From Hyphomicrobiales bacterium (lineage in GTDB: Bacteria > Pseudomonadota > Alphaproteobacteria > Rhizobiales > Xanthobacteraceae), in contig JAKFYI010000004.1 of NCBI GenBank assembly GCA_021730985.1, positions 1-64,000 of the forward strand: a stretch of DNA of 64,000 nt. The letters run 5' to 3'. The translations under genes and the position numbers were made by a program. The notes beneath the pieces are model-generated. The model searched no databases. It saw only the letters and a list, made by a program, of their open reading frames with translations, and was not told the DNA's origin. The number at the start of each line of letters is the position of its first letter. Position 1 is the first letter of the stretch. Positions 33,039 through 41,150 of this stretch are shown in pieces.

Positions 33039-34309
33039 CACTACTGGTCGTCGGCGTTCTTCCGGCCCTCTTCCTGCTGATGGGAGTGCCGATCTTCATT
33101 GTCCTGATGGGCGCCACGCTGGGCGGCATTCTGCTCAGCACCAATCCCATCCAGGCCATGCACTCCTCGATGTTCGGCAGCCTGGACATCTTCCCGCTGC
33201 TGGCGGTGCCGCTGTTCATCTACGCCGGCGACATCATGGCGCGCGGCGGCATCGCCCGGCGGCTGATCGAGCTGATCCTGGCCATCGTCGGCGGCGTGCG
33301 CGGATCGCTCGGGCTGTCCACCATCGCGGCCTGCGAGGTGTTCGGCGTGATGTCGGGGTCGAGCGTCGCCTGCGTGGCGGCGATCGGCAAGCTCACCATC
33401 CCGTCGCTGAAGAAGAACGGCTACGGCGACACCTTCTCGGTCAGCCTGGTGACCGCCACCGGCGTGATCGACGTGATCATTCCGCCGTCGATTCCGATGA
33501 TCATCTACGGCATCGCCGCGCAGCAGTCGGTGCCGCAACTGTTCCTGGCCGGCTTCGTGCCGGGCATCCTGATCGGCGTGGCGCTGGCGATCTACGTCTA
33601 CTTCTACGCGCGCGCCAAGAATATCCCGGTGAGCCCATCGCCAAGCTGGGGCGAGGTCGCAGTCTCGGTGAAAGATTCAGTCTGGGCGATTTTCGCGCCG
33701 GTCGTGATCCTGGGCGGCATCTACGGCGGCTTGTTCACGCCGACCGAAGCGGCCGGCGTCGCGTGCATCTACGCCATTCTCATCTCGATGTTCGTGTATC
33801 GCGAGATCTCGTGGGGCGACCTTTGGACCATCACCGTCGAGTCGGCGATGCTGAGCGCGCAGGTGCTGATCATCGTCTCCGCCGCCGGCGCATTCGCCTG
33901 GCTGATCACCACCAGCGGCTATCCGGCCAAGCTGGTTGGATTTGTCGAAGGGCTGCAACTGACGCCCTGGATGCTGCTGCTCGTCATCAACATCATCCTG
34001 CTGTTTGTCGGCAGCATTCTCGAACCGCCGGCGGCGATCCTGCTGCTCACCCCGCTGCTCACGCCGATCGCCTACGCGATGGGAATCCATCCGATCCACT
34101 TCGGCATCATCGTCACCGTCAACCTCGCGATCGGCATGTTCATGCCGCCCTTTGGGCTCAACCTGTTCGCCGCCAACGCATTGTTCAAAACACCCCTGCC
34201 CGATCTGTACCGCGGCGTCCTGCCCTTCCTGGCCATCTATCTGGTGATGCTGATGCTGATCACCTACGTGCCCGCCATCACGCTCGTGCCGCTTGCCTTG
34301 TTCAAATAG
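33035..34309 (+). CDS. dctM: TRAP transporter large permease
   Basis: 424 residues with about 12 membrane segments, the size of DctM. Start ATG 33035 (MTLLVVGVLPALFLLMGVP); longer in-frame readings belong to an overlapping dctQ frame. Signature stretches: LLAVPLFIYAGDIMARGGIARRL, SGSSVACVAAIGKLTIPSLKK, IPPSIPMIIYGIAAQQSV, GLFTPTEAAGVACIYA and GMFMPPFGLNLFAANAL. It forms the gradient-driven transport channel. Ligand unknown; the neighbouring MarR/HpaB-like genes suggest an aromatic or unsaturated acid. Confidence 0.94.
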   Translation: MTLLVVGVLPALFLLMGVPIFIVLMGATLGGILLSTNPIQAMHSSMFGSLDIFPLLAVPLFIYAGDIMARGGIARRLIELILAIVGGVRGSLGLSTIAACEVFGVMSGSSVACVAAIGKLTIPSLKKNGYGDTFSVSLVTATGVIDVIIPPSIPMIIYGIAAQQSVPQLFLAGFVPGILIGVALAIYVYFYARAKNIPVSPSPSWGEVAVSVKDSVWAIFAPVVILGGIYGGLFTPTEAAGVACIYAILISMFVYREISWGDLWTITVESAMLSAQVLIIVSAAGAFAWLITTSGYPAKLVGFVEGLQLTPWMLLLVINIILLFVGSILEPPAAILLLTPLLTPIAYAMGIHPIHFGIIVTVNLAIGMFMPPFGLNLFAANALFKTPLPDLYRGVLPFLAIYLVMLMLITYVPAITLVPLALFK

Positions 34310-34339
34310 ACGGCGCACCTCCCTCCGGTGAAAGCACCC

Positions 34340-34951
34340 ATGTCAGAGATCGAACGCTGGGAAGCCCGCTTCGCCGCGCCGGGCTATCTGTTCGGCACCG
34401 CGCCCAACGCCTTCATCAAGAGCAAGGCCGACCGGCTCAAGGCCAAGGCACCGGGCAAGGCGCTGTCGATCGCCGATGGCGAGGCGCGCAATGGCGTGTT
34501 CATGGCCAAGCAAGGCCTCGACGTGCTCTCGCTCGACGGTTCGGTGGCCGCACAGGAAAAGGCCCGCACGCTCGCCAAGGATCGCGGCGTCCAAATCCGC
34601 CTGGAGCGCGCCGATCTCACCGCTTGGCCGTGGCCGAAGGCCGCGTTCGATGTCGTGGTGGGAATCTTCTTCCAATTCCTGCCGCCAGCCGATCGAAGCC
34701 GCTGCTTTGCGGGCATGAAGCACGCGCTCAAGCCCGGCGGCCTGCTGCTGATCGAGGGCTACGGGCTCAAGCAGCTCGAATACAAGACCGGCGGACCATC
34801 CATTCCCGAACAGCTCTATACCGTCGCGATGCTGGAGCAGGCGTTCGGGGACATGTCGTCGCTCGACATCAAGGAGTACGACGCGGTCGTCAACGAAGGC
34901 GCCGGTCACGCCGGCATGTCGGCGCTCGTCGATCTGGTCGGGATCAAGTGA
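34340..34951 (+). CDS. Class I SAM-dependent methyltransferase (TehB-like)
   Basis: 203 residues from ATG 34340 (GTG 34328 would add four). Begins EIERWEARFAAPGYLFGTAPN, typical of TehB-like/thiopurine methyltransferases. Motif I reads ALSIADGEARNGVFMAKQG where most relatives have L-D-x-G-x-G-x-G-R-N, i.e. the first glycine is replaced but the acidic and Asn features remain; motif II/III DLTAWPWPKAAFDVVVGIF and LKPGGLLLIEGYGL are normal. Acceptor unknown, possibly a detoxification role. Stop abuts the convergent DUF938 gene. Confidence 0.82.
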   Translation: MSEIERWEARFAAPGYLFGTAPNAFIKSKADRLKAKAPGKALSIADGEARNGVFMAKQGLDVLSLDGSVAAQEKARTLAKDRGVQIRLERADLTAWPWPKAAFDVVVGIFFQFLPPADRSRCFAGMKHALKPGGLLLIEGYGLKQLEYKTGGPSIPEQLYTVAMLEQAFGDMSSLDIKEYDAVVNEGAGHAGMSALVDLVGIK

Positions 34952-35551
34952 TCAGCGCCTGCGGAACACCACGCTGAGATTGTTGGCCGGCATCGCGACG
35001 CGCTTCTCGAATGTGAAGCCGTGCTTGTCCGCAAGCGCACGCACGTCGTCGAGGTCGCGCACGCCCCATTCGGGGTTTCGGGCGCGCAAGTCCGCATCGA
35101 ACGCCTCGTTGCTCGGCGCCGTATGGCGGCCGCCCTCCTTGTAAGGACCGTAGAGAAACAGCACGCCGCTCGGCGCCAGCACTTTCGCCGCCCCCACGAT
35201 CAGCGCTTCGGCCGCGCGCCACGGCGAAATGTGGATCATGTTGATGCAGACCACGCTGCCGGCCCGGCCGATCGGCCAGACCGGCGCCATCACATCGAGA
35301 CGAAGCGGCGGCAGCAGGTTGGGCAGCCTCGCGGTCTCCCGCCAGGCCGCGATGCTGCTCAACGCCGCGTCGTCCTGATCGGTCGGCTGCCAGCTCAAGT
35401 GCGGCAGCGCGGCTGCGAAATGCGCCGCATGCTCGCCGGTGCCGCTCGCGATTTCGAGCACGACGCCCCTCTCAGGCATCAGGGGACGCAGCACCTCAAG
35501 GATCGGATCCCGGTTGCGGGCGACCGCCGGCGCGCTGCGCGCGGAGGTCAC
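34952..35551 (-). CDS. DUF938-family SAM methyltransferase
   Basis: 199 residues. The pattern SAPAVARNRDPILEVLRPLMP, VLEIASGTGEHAAHFA (motif I with E-x-A-x-G-T-G), NMIHISPWRAAEALI and LYGPYKEGGRHTAPSNEAFD followed by LRARNPEWGVRDLDDV is diagnostic of the DUF938 family. Members have a SAM-methyltransferase fold with an unknown substrate. Ten bases downstream of the alpha/beta hydrolase stop on the same strand, so these two are likely co-transcribed. Confidence 0.9.
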   Translation of the reverse strand: MTSARSAPAVARNRDPILEVLRPLMPERGVVLEIASGTGEHAAHFAAALPHLSWQPTDQDDAALSSIAAWRETARLPNLLPPLRLDVMAPVWPIGRAGSVVCINMIHISPWRAAEALIVGAAKVLAPSGVLFLYGPYKEGGRHTAPSNEAFDADLRARNPEWGVRDLDDVRALADKHGFTFEKRVAMPANNLSVVFRRR

Positions 35552-35561
35552 AGCTTCTTCA

Positions 35562-36425
35562 TCACAGTTTTTCCTGCAGGAACCGCATCAGGCGCGGGGC
35601 GAGGAAGCCCGAGAAGCTGTTCGGCTCGTCGATCGGGTCGCTGCCCCAATAGTGCGGCCCGCCCTGCAGGATGGTGGTGCGCACAAAGAAGCCGGCCTGG
35701 TTGAGCGCCAGCGCGAATGCGTCGGTGTTGGCGCGCCGATCGACCAGATCGTCCTCGGTGCCGACCGAAAGATGCACCGCCACCTTGTTGTTGGCGAAGG
35801 TGGCGTAGCTGATCGGCGAAGCGTCGAAATAAAGCTGACGGTTCTCCTGCGGCGAGGCGCCGAGGAATTTCTCGATGTTGTTCTGGCCCGGGTGACGCAG
35901 GTTGTACTTGTGCCACATCTCCAGCACGTCATAGACGCCGTAGATGCCGGCAAACAGCTTCACCTCCGTGCTGACGGACGCGAACGGATCGTTCGGATAG
36001 CCGTTGGCGAACACCGGACTGCGTCCGGCCAGCGCCGCAAGCGCGCCGATGTTGCCGCCTGCGGAATGGCCGAATAGGCCGATCCGGGCGGGATCGATGC
36101 GCCAGTCCTTGGCGTTGCCGCGCGCGAATTGGATCGCGGCCAGCACGTCCTGCACGGCGTGAGGAAATGTCTTCTGCCCGGTCTTCGCCAGCCGGTAGCT
36201 GACCGAGAACACCGCGACTCCACGCGATGCCAGCCACGGCCCCCAATATTGCAGCGCGTTCCGCGCGCCCTGCACCCAGCCGCCGCCGTGGATGCCGACC
36301 AGCGCGGGGAATGGGCCGGCACCCTTGGGCAGGTAAAGGTCGCCCCCAAGTGCAACGCTGTCATGCGTGGCATAGGTGAGCCCCATGCGCGTTTCGATTT
36401 CGTTCTGACTTCCGGCAGAATTCAT
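35562..36425 (-). CDS. Alpha/beta-hydrolase, HSL/esterase-like
   Basis: 287 residues, HSL-like hydrolase with the oxyanion motif GIHGGGWVQG, nucleophile elbow GLFGHSAGGNIGA, acidic residue region GTEDDLVDRR and His in GPHYWGSDP. The cap region carries a long YDVLEMWHKYNLRHPGQNNI segment. Probably a carboxylesterase or lactonase acting in the cytosol (no signal peptide). Divergent from another alpha/beta hydrolase gene at 36529 over an inverted repeat. Confidence 0.88.
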   Translation of the reverse strand: MNSAGSQNEIETRMGLTYATHDSVALGGDLYLPKGAGPFPALVGIHGGGWVQGARNALQYWGPWLASRGVAVFSVSYRLAKTGQKTFPHAVQDVLAAIQFARGNAKDWRIDPARIGLFGHSAGGNIGALAALAGRSPVFANGYPNDPFASVSTEVKLFAGIYGVYDVLEMWHKYNLRHPGQNNIEKFLGASPQENRQLYFDASPISYATFANNKVAVHLSVGTEDDLVDRRANTDAFALALNQAGFFVRTTILQGGPHYWGSDPIDEPNSFSGFLAPRLMRFLQEKL

Positions 36426-36448
36426 GGCACCCTCGTTCCAAGCCCAAA

Positions 36449-36495
36449 CCCATTGCGGCGCGATCTTGAAACACCGTCAAAGGTCGTGCAATGGG
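36449..36495. repeat. Inverted repeat CCCATTGC ... GCAATGGG
   Basis: Eight-base perfect arms 31 bases apart in the 103-base divergent gap between two hydrolase genes. Could be a looped operator for co-regulation. Low confidence. Confidence 0.35.
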
Positions 36496-36528
36496 ATGAG
36501 GGGGAAGTAAACCAAGGGGCTTTGTGCA

Positions 36529-37341
36529 ATGTCCGGGACCGCCGACGCGTCTTCGTCGCTCATGGTCCACGGCGTGAAGCTCGAGATCGTCGAGCGCGGC
36601 AAAGGCCGCCCCGTCCTGTTTCTACATCCCGGCATCGGCATCGAAGCGAACGCGCCTGTTCTCGACGCGCTGGCCAAGGGCGGCCGCGTGATCGCGCCGT
36701 CGCATCCGGGCTTCGGCGCATCCGACCTGCCGAAAGGCATGAACTCGGTCGATGACATGTCTTACGTCTATCTCGACCTGATGGATCAGCTCGACTTGCG
36801 CGACGTGCTGGTGATCGGCGTCGGCCTCGGCGGCTGGCTGGCGTGCGATATCGCCGCCAAGACCACCGCGCGCATGTCGCATCTCGTGCTCGGCAATCCG
36901 GTCGGCATCAAGTACGGCGACCGCGAAACCCGCGACAAGGTGGACATCTGGTCGCTGATGCCAGACCAGGTCGATGCGCTTGCGTACTCCGATCCGAGTG
37001 TTGGCAAGCGCGACTACAAGAACCTGCCGGAATCCGTCGCGCTCACCGCCGCGCGCAACCGCGAGGCCTACGCGCGGGTCGCCTGGTCGCCGTACATGCA
37101 CAATCCCAAGCTCAAGCTGCGGCTGCATCGCATCGATGTGCCCACGCTGTTCCTGTGGGGCACGGCGGACCGCATTCTGTCCGAACCTTATGGACGGGCC
37201 TTCGCCACGATGATCAAGGGCGCGCGCTTCGAGACCCTCGATCGCGCCGGACACTATCCCCACCTCGAACAGCCGGAATCGTTCGCACGCGCGGCGCTCG
37301 GTTTCGCCGAGCAGAAGCAGCCAGCCAAGGCGCGGGCTTAA
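36529..37341 (+). CDS. Alpha/beta-hydrolase-fold protein lacking the nucleophile serine
   Basis: 270 residues. The fold is clear: VLFLHPGIGIEANAP oxyanion region, IAPSHPGFGASDLP, Asp214 in FLWGTADRIL and His242 in LDRAGHYPHLEQPE. The nucleophile elbow, normally G-x-S-x-G-G, reads VIGVGLGGW with Gly99 at the nucleophile position (codon GGC, three bases from a Ser codon would need two changes). So classic serine hydrolysis is not possible; it might be a lyase-like or binding protein, as in some non-hydrolytic members. Followed 16 bases later by a luciferase-like monooxygenase, likely the same operon. Confidence 0.85.
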   Translation: MSGTADASSSLMVHGVKLEIVERGKGRPVLFLHPGIGIEANAPVLDALAKGGRVIAPSHPGFGASDLPKGMNSVDDMSYVYLDLMDQLDLRDVLVIGVGLGGWLACDIAAKTTARMSHLVLGNPVGIKYGDRETRDKVDIWSLMPDQVDALAYSDPSVGKRDYKNLPESVALTAARNREAYARVAWSPYMHNPKLKLRLHRIDVPTLFLWGTADRILSEPYGRAFATMIKGARFETLDRAGHYPHLEQPESFARAALGFAEQKQPAKARA

Positions 37342-37357
37342 GCGCAGGAGCAGGACC

Positions 37358-38542
37358 ATGCGGGTCTATCAGTTCACCGAGCAGGCTTATTACCCGGCTT
37401 GGGACGATCACAACGGTTCGCTGCGCATCAACCTGCCGAACAGCAAGCTCGACCCCAAGCTCGCGGGCCAACTGCTCAACCGCTATTACGACGAATGGCA
37501 GGTCGCCGACGAAGTCGGCCTCGACATCATGCTCAACGAGCATCACCAGACCGCGACCTGCCTGTCATCGACGGTGGTGGTCGGACTGTCGATCATGGCG
37601 CGCATCACCAAAAAGGCGCGGCTGCTGGTGCTCGGTTATCCACTCGGGCACCGGCCCGACCCGCTGCGCTGCGCGGAAGAACTGTCCACCATCGACGTGG
37701 TGTCGGGCGGACGCCTCGACATGGGATTCGTGAAGGGCGTGCCGTACGAATTCCCGGCATCGAACCAGAACCCGGTCGGGGTGATGGATCGCCTCTGGGA
37801 GGCGCACGACTTCATCCTCAAGGCCATGACCCACCGCGGCGAGCCGTTCAACTGGGAGGGCGAGCACTTCCACTATCGGCAGGTCAACATCTGGCCGCGC
37901 CCAATCCAGCAGCCGCATCCGCCGCTGTGGAGCACGACCAACAGCAAGAACAACGCATACACGCTCGGCGAGCGAGGCTATGTGATCGCGACGCTCGGCT
38001 CGGGCTACGGCACGCGCCCGCTGTACGACGCTTACCGCCAGGGCTATTTCAAAACGCATCGCAAGGCGCCGGCCGCCGACCGTTTCGCCTATCTCGGCCT
38101 CGTGGCCGTCGCCAACGACGAGGCGGAGGCGCGTCGCCGTGGCGATCTGATCGCCGGCTACCTGCGGACCTCCGCGATCGTTCATGTGCCGTACCGCAAC
38201 CCGCCCGGCTACCTGTCGATCGAGGACAACGCGCGCATCCTGCGCGGCTTCAGCCAGCCGCGCGGCAAGGCCAAGGACGGACGGCTGGTCGATATCTACC
38301 ATTGCAGCGTGCAGGACCTGATCGACGCCGGCGTGATGTTCTGCGGCACCCCCGACCAGGTTCACGCGCAGATCGTGGATTTCTGCGAATACTGCGGCGG
38401 CATGGGCAACCTGCTGATGATGGGCCATGCCGGCTCGCTCGAGCCCGACGCCACGGTCGACAACCTCACGCTGTTCGCGAAGGAAGTGCTGCCGCGGCTG
38501 AAGGAATGGAAGCAGCCGGTGGCCGAAGTCGAGGCGGCGTAG
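37358..38542 (+). CDS. LLM-class flavin-dependent monooxygenase
   Basis: 394-residue bacterial-luciferase-like oxidoreductase using reduced flavin and O2. Typical stretches: YDEWQVADEVGLDIMLNEHH, STVVVGLSIMARITKKARLL, GHRPDPLRCAEELSTIDVVS, GRLDMGFVKGVP and QPHPPLWSTTNSKNNAY; the C-terminal EYCGGMGNLLMMGHAGSL region fits. Substrate unknown. Preceded by the alpha/beta-fold protein (16-base gap) and followed 18 bases later by a small hypothetical, suggesting a three-gene unit (36529-38869) for oxidative breakdown of an organic compound. Confidence 0.9.
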   Translation: MRVYQFTEQAYYPAWDDHNGSLRINLPNSKLDPKLAGQLLNRYYDEWQVADEVGLDIMLNEHHQTATCLSSTVVVGLSIMARITKKARLLVLGYPLGHRPDPLRCAEELSTIDVVSGGRLDMGFVKGVPYEFPASNQNPVGVMDRLWEAHDFILKAMTHRGEPFNWEGEHFHYRQVNIWPRPIQQPHPPLWSTTNSKNNAYTLGERGYVIATLGSGYGTRPLYDAYRQGYFKTHRKAPAADRFAYLGLVAVANDEAEARRRGDLIAGYLRTSAIVHVPYRNPPGYLSIEDNARILRGFSQPRGKAKDGRLVDIYHCSVQDLIDAGVMFCGTPDQVHAQIVDFCEYCGGMGNLLMMGHAGSLEPDATVDNLTLFAKEVLPRLKEWKQPVAEVEAA

Positions 38543-38560
38543 CGGACGCGGGACTCCATA

Positions 38561-38869
38561 ATGGCTCAATCAGAGGACAGGCCGCCACCCGCGGTCGGAG
38601 CCTTTTGGATCAGGGAGGACGACTACCCCGCGCTGCTGGAGATTTTCGAGGACGGCCACAAGATGCCGCGGTCGTGGACCGAGTGGCTGAAGATGGCCGA
38701 GGAAATGGAGCGCGGCCTCAAGGCCTACGGCCATGTCGTGCTGCGGGTCACTATCGATCCCAAGACATTTCCGGACTGGTGCGCGGCCAATGGCACGCGC
38801 CCGGGCAGCGAAGGCCGCAAGCGCTTCGTGGCTGAAGCCGTGATGGAACGGTTCGGCGACCAGAAATAA
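38561..38869 (+). CDS. Small conserved hypothetical protein
   Basis: 102 residues, soluble, acidic-basic mix: GAFWIREDDYPALLEIFED, KMPRSWTEWLKMAEEMERG, VVLRVTIDPKTFPDWCAANG. Like proteins of unknown function I know from Bradyrhizobium. One Cys, no evident active site. It closes the unit begun at 36529. Role unknown. Confidence 0.7.
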   Translation: MAQSEDRPPPAVGAFWIREDDYPALLEIFEDGHKMPRSWTEWLKMAEEMERGLKAYGHVVLRVTIDPKTFPDWCAANGTRPGSEGRKRFVAEAVMERFGDQK

Positions 38870-38890
38870 CCGCGCTGACCGCTTTGGCGG

Positions 38891-39013
38891 CTAGGGCTTG
38901 AACCCAGTCCCGCCGCAACGCTGGCACTTCATCTTCTTGTCGCCCACCTTGAGAAGGCCTTTGCCTTCGCAATTCTTGCATTTCACTTTGGGCTTGCCTG
39001 CGTTCTTCTGCAT
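38891..39013 (-). CDS. 40-residue DnaJ-like zinc-ribbon microprotein
   Basis: Very short frame with a strong ribosome site (GGAGAGGAACC before ATG 39013). It encodes MQKNAGKPKVKCKNCEGKGL and continues through a Lys-rich linker to a second CQRCGGTGF block and stop. The two CxxCxGxG blocks (Cys12/15, Cys30/33) match one half of the DnaJ Cys-rich domain and would bind one zinc. Very basic. Free-standing versions are occasionally seen as hypothetical proteins; function unknown, an RNA- or chaperone-related role is conceivable. It lies downstream of the GST gene on the same strand, beyond a hairpin. Confidence 0.78.
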   Translation of the reverse strand: MQKNAGKPKVKCKNCEGKGLLKVGDKKMKCQRCGGTGFKP

Positions 39014-39064
39014 GGTTCCTCTCCAAATCGATCCGGATTGCGGCGCAGGCTTGTCAAACGTGCC

Positions 39065-39101
39065 GCGCGAGCGGCGTCCGCACCGGGACCGCCGCTCGCG
39101 C
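39065..39101 (-). terminator. Strong hairpin after the GST gene (possible terminator)
   Basis: Twelve-base perfect stem GCGCGAGCGGCG / CGCCGCTCGCGC with 13-base loop, 20 bases beyond the GST stop. Only a weak T-rich stretch (CGTTTGAC) follows on the minus strand, so termination is plausible but not certain. Confidence 0.5.
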
Positions 39102-39120
39102 CGCCTTTGTCATCGCCCGA

Positions 39121-39822
39121 TCAGGCGCGGGCGTACTTGCCGCGATTGAAGAACCGATCCTTGTTGTCGTCGGTCGCGGTCTCGCGGCTCGACTTGATGT
39201 CGCCCTGCTTGGCGATCATCGCCTTCACCGCGGGACGCGCGTTCATCTCGTCGAACCAGCGCTTGAGGTTCGGCTTCTCGTTCATCTTGGCGCCGTGCTG
39301 CTCGTGCGCACGGGTCCACGGGAACGTCGCGATGTCGGCGATCGAGTAGTCGTCGCCGCCGAGATACTTGGCCTGGCCGAGCCGCGTGTTGAGAAGCTCA
39401 TAAAGCCGCAGCATCTCGCTCTTGTAGCGGCCGAACGAATATTCGTTGCCGGGCTTCGGCGCGAACAGGTTGAAGTGCGTGAAATTGCCGAACGCAGGGC
39501 CAACGCCGGTGACCTGGACCATCAGCCACTGGATCTCGTCGTACTTCTTGCGCATGTCCTTCGACATGAACTTGCCGGTCTTCTCGGCGAGATACATCAG
39601 GATCGCGCCGGACTCGAACACCGTGTAGGGCTTGCCGCCCGGGCCGTCGTGATCGACGATCACCGGGATTTTCTTGTTCGGATTAAGCTTCTCGAACTCC
39701 GCCGAGTGGTTGGCCGCAGCCCAGACGTCCACCGCCTTGAAATTGTACTGCAGCCCGCACTCCTCGAGCATAATGAAAATCTTCTGCACGTTCGGGCTGG
39801 TCAGTCCGTAGAAATCGATCAT
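39121..39822 (-). CDS. Glutathione S-transferase family protein
   Basis: 233 residues from ATG 39822 (GAGGA seven bases upstream; longer frame excluded). Thioredoxin-like N-terminal domain: MIDFYGLTSPNVQKIFIMLE, NPNKKIPVIVDHDG and FESGAILMYLAEKTG (the ES-x-A glutathione-binding signature). C-terminal helical domain with KYLGGDDYSIADIATFPWTR. Similar to the YghU/YfcG group (nu class), where Thr/Ser in the first loop is used; catalytic residue probably Ser or Thr in GLTSPNVQK. Likely detoxification or disulfide reductase. Confidence 0.9.
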   Translation of the reverse strand: MIDFYGLTSPNVQKIFIMLEECGLQYNFKAVDVWAAANHSAEFEKLNPNKKIPVIVDHDGPGGKPYTVFESGAILMYLAEKTGKFMSKDMRKKYDEIQWLMVQVTGVGPAFGNFTHFNLFAPKPGNEYSFGRYKSEMLRLYELLNTRLGQAKYLGGDDYSIADIATFPWTRAHEQHGAKMNEKPNLKRWFDEMNARPAVKAMIAKQGDIKSSRETATDDNKDRFFNRGKYARA

Positions 39823-40059
39823 GGGTTCCTCACCGCTCACTTGTTGATGCCGCCGGTTGCCGGCGGTCTTGCGCATCCACGGCCAGCGTCCGCTTGCCGC
39901 GGCGAGCCGAGCCTAACCCGTCCGGCCTCCTCCGGCCAATGCCCGTGGCCAAGGCCTGTGCGGTTGACTCAGCCCCCATAACGCCTGAAACATTTACCCC
40001 GGCAGGGCGGGTGCGGGGGATTGGCTGTCGTGGCCACCGCCTGTCGCGGGACGGGGACA

Positions 40060-41112
40060 ATGCCGATCGGATCGTGGTTGCGGCGCGCGCAACTCGCCGC
40101 CTGTTGTGTGCTGATCGCAAGCGGCACAGCGGCCGCGCAGGAAACCGTCGAGCAGTTTTACAGGGGCAAGCAGATCCAGCTCGTGGTCGGCTCCTCGGCC
40201 GGCGGCGGCTACGACACCTATGCGCGGCTGCTGGCGCGATATCTCGGCGAGTACATTCCTGGCCAACCCACGGTCGTGGTGCAGAACATGAGCGGCGCCG
40301 GATCGAACCGCGCGGCGGGTTACATCTATTCGGTCGCGCCGAAGGACGGCACCGCGATCGGCGCCATCTTTCCGGGCGCGATCCTGCAGCCGCTGTTGGG
40401 CGGCGCGCCGGTGCAGCACGAGCCCGCGAAGTTTCTCTACCTCGGCAACGCCAACAGCGACGTCTATGTCTGCTTCGTGCGGGCCGACGCGCCGGTGAAG
40501 GAGTTCAAGGATGCGCTCGCCACCGAGCTGATCGTGGGCGCCAGCGGCGACGGCGCCACCACGCGCGATTTTCCGGTCATGCTCAACAATCTGCTGGGCG
40601 CGAAATTCAAGCTGGTGATGGGCTATCCCGGCAGCCGCGAGATCAATCTGGCGATGGAGCGCGGCGAGGTGCAGGGCGTCTGCGGCATCGGCTGGACCGG
40701 CATCGAGATCCTCTACCCGGAATGGTTCGCCAAAGGCACGATCAAGCCGCTGGTGCAACTCAGCGTCAAAGGCCATCGCGACCTGCACGCGCGGAAGGTG
40801 CCAACCACGCTCGCATTCGCCCGCAACGACGATGAACGCGCGGTGATGGAACTGATCTACAGCCAGGGCGTGTTCGGCCGGCCATTCGTGCTGCCGCCGG
40901 GCACCCCCCTGGATCGCGTCAATGCGCTCCGCAAGGCGTTCATGAGCGCTTTCGCCGATCCAAGGCTGCTTGCCGAGGCCAAAAAAATGAATTTCGACGT
41001 CGAGCCGATGTCGGGGGAAGACGTGCAAATGCTGGTCGGCCGGCTCTACGCCACCCCCGCGAACGTGGTCGAGCGCGCCAAGCAGGCGTTGACCGTCAAG
41101 CCATTGCGGTGA
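40060..41112 (+). CDS. Bug-family TTT receptor paired with a TctAB fusion
   Basis: 350 residues from ATG 40060, opening with a signal peptide ending SGTAAAQ. Recognisable Bug features: YRGKQIQLVVGSSAGGGYDTYAR, VVVQNMSGAGSNRAAGY and LVMGYPGSREINLAMERGEV. It diverges from the three other Bug receptors of the window (the PFAPGG motif is replaced by SSAGGG). The permease follows after a 38-base gap, making this the only complete TTT system here. Binds presumably a carboxylate; ligand not known. Confidence 0.88.
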   Translation: MPIGSWLRRAQLAACCVLIASGTAAAQETVEQFYRGKQIQLVVGSSAGGGYDTYARLLARYLGEYIPGQPTVVVQNMSGAGSNRAAGYIYSVAPKDGTAIGAIFPGAILQPLLGGAPVQHEPAKFLYLGNANSDVYVCFVRADAPVKEFKDALATELIVGASGDGATTRDFPVMLNNLLGAKFKLVMGYPGSREINLAMERGEVQGVCGIGWTGIEILYPEWFAKGTIKPLVQLSVKGHRDLHARKVPTTLAFARNDDERAVMELIYSQGVFGRPFVLPPGTPLDRVNALRKAFMSAFADPRLLAEAKKMNFDVEPMSGEDVQMLVGRLYATPANVVERAKQALTVKPLR

Positions 41113-41150
41113 TTGTCTGCATGCAAAGGCCTGGGGAGGGCGGCTGAGCG

